Shown one piece after another: positions 1 to 8,436 of a stretch of 15,210 bases of DNA. Made by a program: the position numbers and the translations under genes. Source of the stretch: Acidobacteriota bacterium (GTDB lineage: Bacteria; Acidobacteriota; Terriglobia; Terriglobales; Acidobacteriaceae). The stretch lies in the NCBI GenBank assembly GCA_021851625.1, contig JAJZCX010000006.1, positions 1 to 15,210 on the forward strand, given 5' to 3'. A model generated the notes under the pieces. It ran no database searches. It saw only the letters and a list, made by a program, of their open reading frames with translations, and was not told the DNA's origin. The first letter of the stretch is position 1. The number at the start of each line of letters is the position of its first letter.

Positions 1-20
1 TGATGGGGATGCAGTTTTAA
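1..20 (+). CDS. fliE: FliE C-terminus (partial, 5' end outside window)
   Basis: Read in the frame of base 3, the first bases encode the residues MGMQF followed by a TAA stop at 18-20. The codon before ends in TG, so it is Leu, Met or Val (stop-free). FliE, the small rod/MS-ring junction protein, typically ends in a Met-x-Met-Gln-hydrophobic tail, as in the enteric proteins, and fliE usually lies directly upstream of fliF. Only about five residues are visible, so the call rests on this tail match and on position. The 68-base gap to fliF fits one transcript. Confidence 0.55.
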
Positions 21-88
21 GCAGGATTTTTTACGGAAATCGTGGAAGCAAGCAGGCAACGTAAGACGCAAATGGGAAGGAAGCGGCG

Positions 89-1759
89 ATGAGTGAGATC
101 AAGACCGAAGCACAGTCCGCTGCATCCACTTCTCTGGTGGCGCGCGTGGAGCAGTCGATCGATGGCGGCGCACGCGCAGTGCAGGATCGGCTAAAGTCCT
201 ACACCAGCCGTCAGAAGATGGGCATGGCGCTCTCGCTTACGGTTTTGCTGGGCGTGGTTGGCGGCATCTTTTATCTCATCTTCAAGCCAGACATGCGCGT
301 GTTGCTGAGCGGCCTGACGGTGCAGGATGCGCAACAAGTGGAGCAAGAGCTGAACGCTGCGGGCATCTCCTATGAGGTTTCTCCCGATGGCACCAGCATT
401 CGCGTCTCTGCCGGTTCGCTCAACAAGGCACGGTTGGAGATTGCTGGCAAAGGTCTGCCATCCAGCGGGCGTTTGGGTTTTTCCATCTTTGATAAACCGA
501 ACTGGGTTGGCTCGGAGTTTGATGAGCGCGTGAACTACCAGCGTGCACTTGAAGGCGAGTTGGAGCAGACCATCGGTTCGCTCGATGCCGTGCAATCGGC
601 GCGGGTGCATATTGTGCTGCCGCACGACTCTCTTTTCACCGATGAGCAGCGAGCAGCCAAGGCCAGCGTGATGCTGAAGCTGCGTCGTCGCTTGAGTGAC
701 GATGAGGCTGCTTCCATTCGCAATTTAGTCGCAGGAGCAGTGGACACATTACGTCCCGATCAAGTAACGCTGGTCGATGCCGATGGCCGTCAGCAGCTTG
801 GACCGAAGAGCGCGGAGGCGCAGCAGGTGGCCTATGAACAGGCGCTGACGGACAAGCTAATGGCCACGCTGGAACCGATTGCGGGCGAGGGCAATGTGCG
901 CGCTTCGGTGACGGCGGACTTTGACAACGGCAGTGAGGACGATCTGGATGAGGTCTATGATCCGGCGCGCGTGGCCACTACGGAGACGCAGCGCACGGAT
1001 GCCAACTCCGGCGGGCAGACGGTGCCTGCGGGCGTGCCGGGAACGGCCAGCAACGCTCCGAATGTAAAAACACCCGTCTATCCGCAACAGACTTCGCCGC
1101 CACAAAGTACGCATCAGGAGAGCGATAGCTACGCCGTTTCCAAGCATGTGCATCATCGCATCCAAGGGCCGGGCAGTGTGCGCAGAATTACGGCAGCGAT
1201 TCTCATCAACGATCGCGCCGTATCTGCCGCCAAGGGCAAGAGCATCGTCTGGCAACCGCGCTCGCCGGAGGAATTGCATCAATTGCAATTGCTGGCGCAG
1301 GCCGCAATCGGCCTAAATGCGCAACGTGGCGATGTGGTGACGGTGGAGAACATGAGCTTCCTGAGCAATGAGGGTGAGCCGCAGCCGGGCACGATGACGC
1401 GCCTTCTCAATCAGGCCGGAGGCCCGGCGGTGGCGCTGCGCTACGCGCTGCTGAGTTTAGCTTTTGTGCTGGCGCTGTTCTTGATCGTGCGCCCGGTACT
1501 GAAGCTGATGCGCCAGTGGACCAAGCCGGTGGTGCAGACGCTGGCCATGGACGCGAGTGGCCAAATGGTCGCATTGCCCGTGGCCCACGCTGCCGCAGGC
1601 GGTGGGGAGCCGCTGCTCGACCAGACGCATAATTTGGCCGCAGAGCGGCAACAGGCGCGCGCACAACTGCTCTTCGACAACGTGGCGGGCTATGTGCGCA
1701 AGGAGCCGGTGCAAAGTTCGCGCCTACTGCAAAGCTGGCTGCATACATCAGGTTTGTAA
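89..1759 (+). CDS. fliF: Flagellar MS-ring protein FliF
   Basis: FliF forms the inner-membrane MS ring that houses the export gate and anchors the C-ring through FliG. The 556-residue length matches the usual ~550. An N-terminal membrane segment spans about residues 46-65 and is followed by the ring-building start (VLLSGL at 71-76, then an AGISYEV stretch) typical of the YscJ/FliF fold. A long periplasmic region includes a Pro/Thr/Gln-rich linker around 310-355. A second membrane helix spans about 453-471. The cytoplasmic tail ends with a conserved-looking FliG-binding helix (VRKEP...LLQSWL, about 530-551). The ATG is preceded by a purine-rich GGAAGGAAG Shine-Dalgarno sequence. It is the first complete gene of the run, 52 bases before fliG. 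Identification is secure. Confidence 0.97.
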   Translation: MSEIKTEAQSAASTSLVARVEQSIDGGARAVQDRLKSYTSRQKMGMALSLTVLLGVVGGIFYLIFKPDMRVLLSGLTVQDAQQVEQELNAAGISYEVSPDGTSIRVSAGSLNKARLEIAGKGLPSSGRLGFSIFDKPNWVGSEFDERVNYQRALEGELEQTIGSLDAVQSARVHIVLPHDSLFTDEQRAAKASVMLKLRRRLSDDEAASIRNLVAGAVDTLRPDQVTLVDADGRQQLGPKSAEAQQVAYEQALTDKLMATLEPIAGEGNVRASVTADFDNGSEDDLDEVYDPARVATTETQRTDANSGGQTVPAGVPGTASNAPNVKTPVYPQQTSPPQSTHQESDSYAVSKHVHHRIQGPGSVRRITAAILINDRAVSAAKGKSIVWQPRSPEELHQLQLLAQAAIGLNAQRGDVVTVENMSFLSNEGEPQPGTMTRLLNQAGGPAVALRYALLSLAFVLALFLIVRPVLKLMRQWTKPVVQTLAMDASGQMVALPVAHAAAGGGEPLLDQTHNLAAERQQARAQLLFDNVAGYVRKEPVQSSRLLQSWLHTSGL

Positions 1760-1811
1760 GGCTGTGCGAAGGTGCGTTGCAGATTGTTGAACGGAGACAT
1801 GGAGAGAGACG

Positions 1812-2909
1812 ATGGCGACCGCAGCACCGTTACCCGCTGAGCACAATGCTCCGCCGATGCTACCGGCGGAGTCCACGCCCGTGCCTGCCAAGCACAAAGC
1901 CATCGAGCGCATGGCACCGATTCGCAAGGCGGCGATCTTGATGATTACGCTGGGGGATGAGCTGGCGCGCACGCTGTATCCGCATTTGTCTGAAATAGAA
2001 TTGCAGCGCCTGACCGAGGAGATTGCCAGCGTGCGCGATGTGCCGCCAGAGGCGGCGATAGATATCCTCGAAGAATTTTACGAGTTGGTGGAAACGCAGC
2101 AGTACATGGTGCACGGCGGCATTGAGTACGCCACAAAATTATTGGTGGACAGCTTGGGCAAGCAGCGCGCAGAGGATCTGCTCAACCAGGTCAAGCGAGC
2201 GCAAGAGGCCACGCACGGCGATCTGGCCATGCTGCAAAAAGTCGATCCGCAACAGCTCAGCAAGTTTCTTGAAGGCGAGCATCCGCAGACCGTGGCCTTG
2301 GTGCTGGCGCATTTGGACCCCAAGCGCGCCTCGCAAGTTTTGCAGCAGTTGGCCGATGGCCAGCGTGTAGACTCCGTGCGTCGTTTGGCGGAGATGCAAC
2401 AGTTTTCGCCGGAGATGGCGCAGAAGGTGGCACTGGTGTTGCACAAGCGGTTGGAGTCGCTGGGCGACATGGGCCGCAAATCCTACTCCGGCTTCAAGGC
2501 TGTGGCTGATCTACTCAATCGGCTGGATACTCCGTCGGCCAAGGCGATCTTGGAGCACATCGAGGCCGATAATCCCAAGTTGGCGATTAGCATTCGCAAC
2601 CTGATGTTCACCTTTGAAGACCTCATCACGGTTCCGGCCAACAGTATTCGGGAACTGGTTGGACAGGTGGACAAGAAGCTACTGGCCACAGCGCTCAAAG
2701 GAGCCAACGACGAATTGAAGGCGCATCTGTTCAAGGCGCTTAGTTCCCGTGCCGTGGAGATGTTGCAAGAGGATATGGAGGTGATGGGGCCGATGCGCGT
2801 GCGCGATGTGGCTGTGGCGCAGCAGGAGATGTTGGGCTTGGCGCGCAAGCTGGAGGCCGAAGGCAAATTGGTCTTGATGAGCGAGAAGGAAGACGACTTC
2901 ATGGTGTAA
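1812..2909 (+). CDS. fliG: Flagellar motor switch protein FliG
   Basis: FliG is the rotor protein that binds FliF through its N-domain and meets the stator through its C-domain. At 365 residues it is about 30 longer than usual because of a Pro/Ala-rich N-terminal tail (residues 1-34) before the conserved IRKAAILMITLG start. The middle-domain EHPQ motif is at 156-159. The C-domain keeps the charged torque residues: K296, R313, E320, D321 and R329 align with enteric K264, R281, D288, D289 and R297, with a conservative D-to-E change at the fourth position. The ATG follows a GGAGAGAGA Shine-Dalgarno sequence, which supports keeping the extension; ATG 1911 would remove it but lacks a comparable site. 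Identification is secure. Confidence 0.97.
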   Translation: MATAAPLPAEHNAPPMLPAESTPVPAKHKAIERMAPIRKAAILMITLGDELARTLYPHLSEIELQRLTEEIASVRDVPPEAAIDILEEFYELVETQQYMVHGGIEYATKLLVDSLGKQRAEDLLNQVKRAQEATHGDLAMLQKVDPQQLSKFLEGEHPQTVALVLAHLDPKRASQVLQQLADGQRVDSVRRLAEMQQFSPEMAQKVALVLHKRLESLGDMGRKSYSGFKAVADLLNRLDTPSAKAILEHIEADNPKLAISIRNLMFTFEDLITVPANSIRELVGQVDKKLLATALKGANDELKAHLFKALSSRAVEMLQEDMEVMGPMRVRDVAVAQQEMLGLARKLEAEGKLVLMSEKEDDFMV

Positions 2910-2931
2910 GCGATTGCGAAATGTGCAAGAC

Positions 2932-2947
2932 TGGAACACGTTTTGCT
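2932..2947 (+). promoter_or_regulatory. Candidate sigma-54 (RpoN) -24/-12 element upstream of fliH
   Basis: In the 102-base fliG-fliH gap the sequence reads TGGAAC-ACGTT-TTGCT. This matches the RpoN consensus TGGCAC-N5-TTGCW with one mismatch in the -24 box, and has exactly ten bases between the invariant GG and GC. A C precedes the T, as preferred. It lies about 65 bases before the fliH start, so transcription would begin near 2958. The -12 half is also part of an inverted repeat (TTTTGC-TT-GCAAAA, 2941-2954), so a repressor or other protein site is an alternative. No activator site was identified. Confidence 0.35.
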
Positions 2948-3011
2948 TGCAAAAAACGCTGGAAAAAATATGGGAACAGTTCATTCCCCGAAACTATAGG
3001 AGCAGTCCCCC

Positions 3012-3983
3012 ATGGCGCAGAATGGTTTCACTCCCGATCCGCTGCAAGACACAACGCATACAAATGGTCATGCCGCGGAGGTCACCGCGGCGCACAGTTC
3101 CACGCCTGTGGCGCGTTTGGAGTATCGCCATCCGGGCGCATCCGCCCCCCAGAAGCAGAACAAGAATGGCAATGGTCATGGCGCGCACATGCAACCAACG
3201 CACGCCCAGTCCTCGACTCAGCCCTTGATGGAGCCTTGGCAATATGCAGCACACCCCGCTGCCGGTGCCACGACCGATTCTCACGCAGCCGACGCAGCCG
3301 CAGTGGCCGCGGTAGAGCAACAATTGCAGCAGGAGCATGCATTCTTTGAACAGCGTCTGGCTGCGCAGGCCGCTGAGTCGGCTCGTGCAATTGCAGCCGC
3401 GCGTGAAGAAGGTCAACGCGAGGGCCGCCACGCCGCCGCCGCTGAATTTGAACAGGAGCGCGTGCAAATGCGCCAACAAATTGCACAAGCACTCGAAGCC
3501 TTTCGCCAGCAGCGCGAGCGCTACTTCCATTCTGTGGAGCGCGAGGTGGTGCGGTTGGCGTTGGCCGTGGCTGCGCGCATTCTGCATCGGCAGGCGCAGA
3601 TGGATCCCTTGTTCCTTGCCGGAGCCGTGCGTGTGGCACTGGAAAAACTTTCCGATACAACCGGTGTGACGGTGCGTGTGGCTCCGGCGCAGGTGCTGGC
3701 CTGGCAGGAGATGTTTCGCTTGCACGGTGGTGTGCGCATGCAGCCGGAGGTGCTCGGAGATTTGAATTTGAGCGCGGGCGAATGCATTTTGGAGACACGA
3801 CTGGGTACGGTCGAACTCGGTGTGAAAGCGCAGCTTGAAGAAATTGAAAAAGGATTCTTCGATCTGCTGCACCATCATCCAGCGGCACCCGACCGCAAGT
3901 TGGAACGCGGGATGAGTCGCGGGCCGGAGCGTGCATCGGCCACGCCGGGCGCGGGCAGCAAAGGAGCACCCTCCGCTGCGTAA
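3012..3983 (+). CDS. fliH: Flagellar export stator/ATPase regulator FliH
   Basis: FliH dimers tether the FliI ATPase to the C-ring and regulate its activity. The 323-residue product has a disordered His/Asn/Ala-rich N-terminal part (about 1-95) and then a long helical coiled coil containing the FliH-type AxxxGxxxGxxxA pattern (A130, G134, G138, A142). The C-terminal globular FliH/HrpE-like domain spans about 180-295 and includes REVVRLALAVAARILHR and a DLNLSAGECILET segment. It is about 95 residues longer than enteric FliH, mostly N-terminally. The ATG follows an AGGAG sequence eight bases upstream. Position between fliG and fliI supports the call, since FliH alone is weakly conserved. Confidence 0.92.
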   Translation: MAQNGFTPDPLQDTTHTNGHAAEVTAAHSSTPVARLEYRHPGASAPQKQNKNGNGHGAHMQPTHAQSSTQPLMEPWQYAAHPAAGATTDSHAADAAAVAAVEQQLQQEHAFFEQRLAAQAAESARAIAAAREEGQREGRHAAAAEFEQERVQMRQQIAQALEAFRQQRERYFHSVEREVVRLALAVAARILHRQAQMDPLFLAGAVRVALEKLSDTTGVTVRVAPAQVLAWQEMFRLHGGVRMQPEVLGDLNLSAGECILETRLGTVELGVKAQLEEIEKGFFDLLHHHPAAPDRKLERGMSRGPERASATPGAGSKGAPSAA

Positions 3984-4067
3984 GCTGGATGGAGTCCGCA
4001 CGGCGGTTCGGTTGTGCAGTAAAGCGCGGAACGCAGTCAAGCTGTGCGGTGTAGAAATGAGCAGGCA

Positions 4068-5702
4068 ATGGATCAGGGCTTTCTCTCCGATGCGGTGCGC
4101 GTGGCGCCGGTGACGGCAGCGGGCACGACTGTCTCTGGTGCGCCTGGCGATGCGCGCCATGCGCCAGTTCGTCCGCTTGTAGCCTCGGAAGCAGAAACAG
4201 AACCCACGCCACAGCCCACGCTACAAGAGGATATTTGGGAGCCGCACCGCGAAGACGATACCAACAGTTCGACGCAAGAAGAACCAAGCTACGCCGGCAT
4301 ACTTACTTCGAGCATTTTTGCAACGAATGCCGATGCGGACACGGACGCCGACAGCGCCGACACAGCCAACGAATCGGAAGAGGACTTCGATCCTGCGCAG
4401 GCGATGCTGCGCGCCTACTTTCATCGCTTGGAGAACCGGCCTGCGTGGCGCTGGCACGGACATGTCATCGAAGCCACCGGACAGAGCATCGAGTCCGAGG
4501 GGCCATTCTGTTCTGTTGGCGAGTGCTGCGAAATTTTTGACAGCGAGGGCCATCGTCATCGCGGCGAGGTTATCGGCTTTCGCGGCTCCCATGTTTTGTC
4601 AATGACGCTCGACGCGCCGGACGGCATTCGCTACGGCGACGCCGTGGCTGCGTTGGGTGAGACGCCGCGCATGAACATGGGGCCGGGTTTGCTAGGGCGC
4701 GTGTTGGATGCGCTGGGGCAACCGCTCGATGGCGAGCCACCGCCACACGCCGAAGAGAGTTGGCCGCTGGAAAGTCTGATTCCGCAGCCGATGGATCGCG
4801 TGCCCATCACCACACCGCTCGGCACGGGGCTGCGCGTGCTGGATGGCTTGTTGACCGTGGGACGCGGGCAGCGCGTGGGAATTTTCGGCGGCTCCGGCGT
4901 GGGCAAAAGCACACTGATCGGCATGATGACGCGCTACACCGCCGCCGACCTGACCGTGGTGGGGCTGGTTGGTGAGCGTGGCCGCGAGGTGCGCGAATTT
5001 CTCGAAGACAATCTCGGCACGGAGGGCCGCGCGCGCTCGGTGGTGTTGGTTTCCACATCGGATCAGTCGCCGCTGATGCGTATGCGTGCAGCGCAGGCGG
5101 CCACCGCTGTGGCGGAGTATTACGCCGCGCAGGGCAAGCATGTGCTGCTGGTGCTGGATTCATTGACGCGCTACGCCATGGCCGCGCGCGAAGTGGGCTT
5201 GGCCGCGGGCGAGCCGCCTACCTCACGTGGATACACGCCTTCCGTATTTCGAAAATTGGCGCGACTCATCGAGCGTGCGGGTCAGTTCAACAGCGGCAGC
5301 ATCACCGCGTTCTACACCGTGCTGATGGAGGGCGATGATCTAAATGATCCTCTGGTCGATGCAGCGCGCTCGTTGCTCGACGGCCACATTGTGCTTTCAC
5401 GCGCGATGGCCGGGGAGGGATGGTATCCACCGGTCAGTGTGCTGGATTCGATCAGCCGCCTGATGCCCGCCGTGACCACACCAGCGCATCGCGAGCGCGC
5501 AAGCCTGGTGCGACGATTGCTGGCCGCCTACGCGCGCTCCGAGGATTTGGTGCGCATTGGCGCCTACAAGCCGGGAGCTGATCCAGAATTGGATCGCGCC
5601 CTGGCCGCGCGTCCCCATCTGCGCAAGTATACGGAGCAGACACCGCAGGAGCGCTTGACGCTGGACGCAGCCGTGGCGCAGATGCAGGCGTTGCCGCTGT
5701 GA
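4068..5702 (+). CDS. fliI: Flagellum-specific export ATPase FliI
   Basis: FliI is the F1-beta-like hexameric ATPase that supports protein export. With the chosen ATG it has 544 residues. The catalytic core shows Walker A GGSGVGKS at 274-281, a VGERGREV segment with the catalytic glutamate at 303, Walker B ending at D364 (VLLVLD), and the SLTRYAMAAREVGLAAGEPPTSRGYTPSVF-type region. The core begins near residue 113 (MLRAYF), leaving an extra Ser/Thr/Asp/Glu-rich N-terminus of about 110 residues. Possible starts are GTG 4044, ATG 4068 and ATG 4404. I prefer 4068, which has a weak GAGCAGG site and a stop-free frame; 4404 would give a 432-residue core protein but leave an unexplained 420-base gap. 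Function is certain, the start is not. Confidence 0.95.
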   Translation: MDQGFLSDAVRVAPVTAAGTTVSGAPGDARHAPVRPLVASEAETEPTPQPTLQEDIWEPHREDDTNSSTQEEPSYAGILTSSIFATNADADTDADSADTANESEEDFDPAQAMLRAYFHRLENRPAWRWHGHVIEATGQSIESEGPFCSVGECCEIFDSEGHRHRGEVIGFRGSHVLSMTLDAPDGIRYGDAVAALGETPRMNMGPGLLGRVLDALGQPLDGEPPPHAEESWPLESLIPQPMDRVPITTPLGTGLRVLDGLLTVGRGQRVGIFGGSGVGKSTLIGMMTRYTAADLTVVGLVGERGREVREFLEDNLGTEGRARSVVLVSTSDQSPLMRMRAAQAATAVAEYYAAQGKHVLLVLDSLTRYAMAAREVGLAAGEPPTSRGYTPSVFRKLARLIERAGQFNSGSITAFYTVLMEGDDLNDPLVDAARSLLDGHIVLSRAMAGEGWYPPVSVLDSISRLMPAVTTPAHRERASLVRRLLAAYARSEDLVRIGAYKPGADPELDRALAARPHLRKYTEQTPQERLTLDAAVAQMQALPL

Positions 5703-5730
5703 TGCACTTGCAAAAACTTCGGAGAGTTTC

Positions 5731-6264
5731 ATGAGCCGCTCCCTGAAAAGAATTCTGCGCATTCGACGCCTGGCAGAAGAGCAGGCCCGGCTGGAGTTGG
5801 AGCGGGAGACGCAGCGTCTGCGCCAAGCGCAGTCGGCGCGGCTGCACATGGCCGCGCAGGTGCATGAACAGCGCGAACAACTCACGCAAAGTTTTACGCA
5901 AGAGCCGTCCACGACAGCGAGGCAGCCGCACAGTTGGACGCAGGAAAGCGATTGGCTGCTGGCCGAAGCGACGCTGGAGTTTTCCAGTTGGAGCCGAATG
6001 CAATTGGAACAGTGGTGTATCCAAGAGGCTGAGCGCGTGGCTCCGCTGGCGGCGGCATACACAGAAAGACGCAAAGAGTTGCACCAAGTGGAGCGATTGG
6101 TCGAGCGGCAAAATGCTGCCGATCGCACTGCGCTCGACCGCCGCGAGCAGGCTGAGGCCGACAGTTGGTTTCAGATTGAAACCGAACGCAGACGCCGCCG
6201 CGCACGCAGCGAGAGTACATCGGCAGTGAATGCCAACGCCATGCGGACTGGAAGCGATTTCTAA
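5731..6264 (+). CDS. fliJ: Flagellar export chaperone/stalk protein FliJ
   Basis: FliJ is the small coiled-coil protein that sits in the centre of the FliI hexamer and links it to FlhA. The 177-residue product is almost wholly helical and charged. It has heptad-like Leu/Arg/Glu/Gln patterns from about 5-55 and 90-165, the FliJ-like opening SLKRILRIRRLAEEQARLEL, no membrane segment and no globular domain. It is about 30 residues longer than enteric FliJ. The ATG follows CGGAGAG and lies 28 bases after the fliI stop. Sequence conservation in this family is poor, so the position between fliI and fliK carries much of the weight. Confidence 0.88.
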   Translation: MSRSLKRILRIRRLAEEQARLELERETQRLRQAQSARLHMAAQVHEQREQLTQSFTQEPSTTARQPHSWTQESDWLLAEATLEFSSWSRMQLEQWCIQEAERVAPLAAAYTERRKELHQVERLVERQNAADRTALDRREQAEADSWFQIETERRRRRARSESTSAVNANAMRTGSDF

Positions 6265-6331
6265 ACGGCAATTTATCCATTTCCAAGGGAAAGGCCGCCA
6301 CTCTGGCCCTTCACCTGCAAATTCCTTCGCT

Positions 6332-6341
6332 GAGAGGGAGA
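6332..6341 (+). promoter_or_regulatory. Shine-Dalgarno sequence favouring the fliK TTG start
   Basis: The purine run GAGAGGGAGA ends five bases before TTG 6347, which is in frame with the FliK domain. The competing ATG at 6230 has only a poor site and would require overlap with fliJ. This is a start-site argument from spacing and composition, not proof. Confidence 0.55.
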
Positions 6342-6346
6342 GTTCC

Positions 6347-8377
6347 TTGCAGGCGCTACCTGAGATCGCACTTCCAACCGCACCGCCCGCCGCGCCGATG
6401 TCCGCGCCGAGCTTGGCCTCGTCCTCGAACGGAGCCTCGATGGGCATGAGCGCTGCTGCTGGTGGCAATGCAGGCGCGCCGCCCAGCTTTGCCGATGCCA
6501 TGCAGCAACAGATGCATCCGGCGACCGCGCCCAGTACGGCTACAACCGCATCTGCGGTGAACAAACCTGTTGTGGCCTCCAAGATTCCGGTTGCCACGCA
6601 GCCAACGCCTCCCGCGCAGAGCCAGAAAACACCAGCGGCGGCGCAGAGGGCCGGCAATCCAGTTGCAACGAATACCAAGACAGCGAGTTCCTCGACCACG
6701 CAAGACCCAACCAGTGCAAGTGGGGCGGCGAGGAGCGCATCCACCAACGCACAGCCAGCCAATGTAGATGTCGCCTCTGCACAGAATACAAATGAAAATT
6801 CTGCGAGCGGAGTCGTTGCTGCAACTGCGCAGCCGGTTGGTGTGGTGGCAACATTGGTGTCCTCCACTCCGAGCACGACCGCAGTCGCCGATAGCGTCGC
6901 AGCCGCAACTACTCCCCCAAATTCTTCAGGCACAACGTCGGGCGCGTCGTCCTTTGATCGTAGTAAGGGCAAACCAACTGGAACACAGACAACTGTGGGA
7001 TTCGGCAGCGGGGTTGCATCGAACGCAGCGACCCGTGTCGTTGCAGCCAGCGTCCCCGTGTCTGTGCCGACGGCGAATGTCGCGCCAGCCAATGGTCCGA
7101 CTACGATTGGATCAAATTTTTCGCGAGGAAGTGCAACGGGAGCGGTGAGCGCCATCGCCAACCGCACGCAGTCCACAGAAGCGCAGAGTTCAAGCACGAT
7201 CCTGACACCAGCCGCAGCACAAATCGGTGCACAGGCCAACACACTGGCGGGGCAAACCACTGCGCAGGCGCAGACGATTCCACCCAACAACGCAGCGGTC
7301 GCAACGAGCGCAGCCATCCACACAAATCCATCCGTAAAGGTTGCGCCCGCGCCCGCGACGCAAGATATGGGCGCAACGCAAGCAGCGCCAAGCAAGAACA
7401 CAGTGAATAGCGTGGGTGTCGCGGCGCAGAGTCCGTCAGCGGATGGCAGCGCTACTCCTGGAGCAACCAACGCACAGGTAGGAAATGTTGCTACCAACGC
7501 TGTGGCCAGCGGTGGGAACAGTTCAACGAGCACGGCTTCAGATGCGACCGGACAGATTCCATCCACACAAAATCCAACTGCGCAGAATCAGAATCCTCAA
7601 AATCAAAATGCAGGCGCTGCGACGCCGAGTCTCTCCACTTCGACGACGACCCAGTTTTCAACTGCTGTATCTGCCAGCCCCGCGACTCCTCATGCAGCCA
7701 ATCCCAGCACGGCAGTGAGCACGACGTTGACGATGGGCGCGGCAAACGCGTCCATCGTTTCCAACACGGCGCAGAGCACAACAGGAGCGGGTGCAACGCA
7801 GGCCCATGCTCTGCCCGTCGTTGGAGCGACCACCCCAAATCTGGCCGGCGCACCCGGAGTTAGCACGCAAGCCTATGCGCCCTCTGCGGCCTTTGCCGCA
7901 CTCGATCACGCGCCGGTGGATGCAAGCCGTTTGCTGCACGTCACGCCGAATCAATTGGCTATTGGCGTCAGCGATCCGCAACTGGGATGGTTGGAGGTGC
8001 GCGCCGATCGCGTGTCTGGACAGATCTCCGCATCCATCGCGCCAGATTCCACGGCGGCGCATGCGGTGTTGGCCGCCTCATTACCCGCGATGACCAGTTA
8101 TCTACAGGAGCAGCGGGCGGGCGTGCAGAATCTTGCCGTCTTCAATCCTTGGGCGCAGAGCGCGGGCCACAGTGCTGGACAGGGCCAGGCTCAGCATCAG
8201 ACGCAAAATGGCGCACAAAGCGGAACACAGTCGAGCGGCCAGAGTGGGCCGGGAAATTCTTTATCTGGCGTGCAAGCCGTGGGTACAGGCGCGTCACTGG
8301 CGGCTTGGGGAGCGGGCTTGGCGACCAATGTTCCCAACTCCGCGCTGGATGGTCATCAGGTGAACGTACATATATAG
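6347..8377 (+). CDS. fliK: Flagellar hook-length control protein FliK (TTG start preferred)
   Basis: FliK is the secreted molecular ruler that measures the hook and switches export specificity through FlhB. With the TTG start the product has 676 residues. Residues 1 to about 510 are an extreme Ala/Thr/Ser/Gln/Asn/Pro/Gly low-complexity ruler. A compact C-terminal FliK domain spans about 525-605 (LGWLEVRADRVSGQISASIAPDS..., then LPAMTSYLQEQ). A Gln/Gly/Ser tail follows. An in-frame ATG at 6230 would overlap fliJ by 35 bases and add 39 residues with Cys, His, Phe and Lys unlike the rest of the protein. TTG 6347 has a strong GAGGGAG site five to ten bases upstream. It is longer than enteric FliK (~405), which may mean a longer ruler. 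Confidence 0.9.
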   Translation: MQALPEIALPTAPPAAPMSAPSLASSSNGASMGMSAAAGGNAGAPPSFADAMQQQMHPATAPSTATTASAVNKPVVASKIPVATQPTPPAQSQKTPAAAQRAGNPVATNTKTASSSTTQDPTSASGAARSASTNAQPANVDVASAQNTNENSASGVVAATAQPVGVVATLVSSTPSTTAVADSVAAATTPPNSSGTTSGASSFDRSKGKPTGTQTTVGFGSGVASNAATRVVAASVPVSVPTANVAPANGPTTIGSNFSRGSATGAVSAIANRTQSTEAQSSSTILTPAAAQIGAQANTLAGQTTAQAQTIPPNNAAVATSAAIHTNPSVKVAPAPATQDMGATQAAPSKNTVNSVGVAAQSPSADGSATPGATNAQVGNVATNAVASGGNSSTSTASDATGQIPSTQNPTAQNQNPQNQNAGAATPSLSTSTTTQFSTAVSASPATPHAANPSTAVSTTLTMGAANASIVSNTAQSTTGAGATQAHALPVVGATTPNLAGAPGVSTQAYAPSAAFAALDHAPVDASRLLHVTPNQLAIGVSDPQLGWLEVRADRVSGQISASIAPDSTAAHAVLAASLPAMTSYLQEQRAGVQNLAVFNPWAQSAGHSAGQGQAQHQTQNGAQSGTQSSGQSGPGNSLSGVQAVGTGASLAAWGAGLATNVPNSALDGHQVNVHI

Positions 8378-8436
8378 GTACACGCAGAACGAAGTTTGGG
8401 CGGAGGCGCAGCGGCGTCTCAGAAGGGAAGAGAGCA

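Noticed and set aside
42..57. GG-N10-GC spacing upstream of fliF resembling sigma-54
   Set aside because: The TT of the -12 element and most of the -24 consensus are missing; it is no better than chance.
189..215. TAAAG...GCCG resembling a sigma-28 promoter
   Set aside because: It is inside fliF and the spacing between halves is too short.
3996..4049. CCGCAC and GTGCGG inverted repeat in the fliH-fliI gap
   Set aside because: Arms of six bases separated by 42 bases are weak and expected by chance in GC-rich DNA.
4044..4067. GTG start for FliI, adding eight residues
   Set aside because: The added MRCRNEQA has no ribosome site in front and looks like leader sequence; ATG 4068 is the simpler choice.
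2994..4287. Two long minus-strand open frames opposite fliH and the start of fliI
   Set aside because: They overlap each other and the clear fliH gene; the His/Arg/Cys-rich translations look like reverse-strand shadows.
5452..7566. Very long open frame on the minus strand (about 704 codons) opposite fliI, fliJ and fliK
   Set aside because: It is antisense to recognisable FliI and FliK, its translation is Ala/Val/Cys-rich with no family resemblance, and GC-rich repetitive codons in fliK naturally leave the opposite frame open.
7560..7620. Repeat-like Asn/Gln codons in fliK considered as a possible CRISPR or satellite array
   Set aside because: Units are short, imperfect and in frame; they are low-complexity coding sequence of the FliK ruler.
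7987..8436. FlgD frame extending upstream through fliK
   Set aside because: This part overlaps the FliK C-terminal domain out of frame, and ATG 8437 has a good ribosome site in the fliK-flgD gap.
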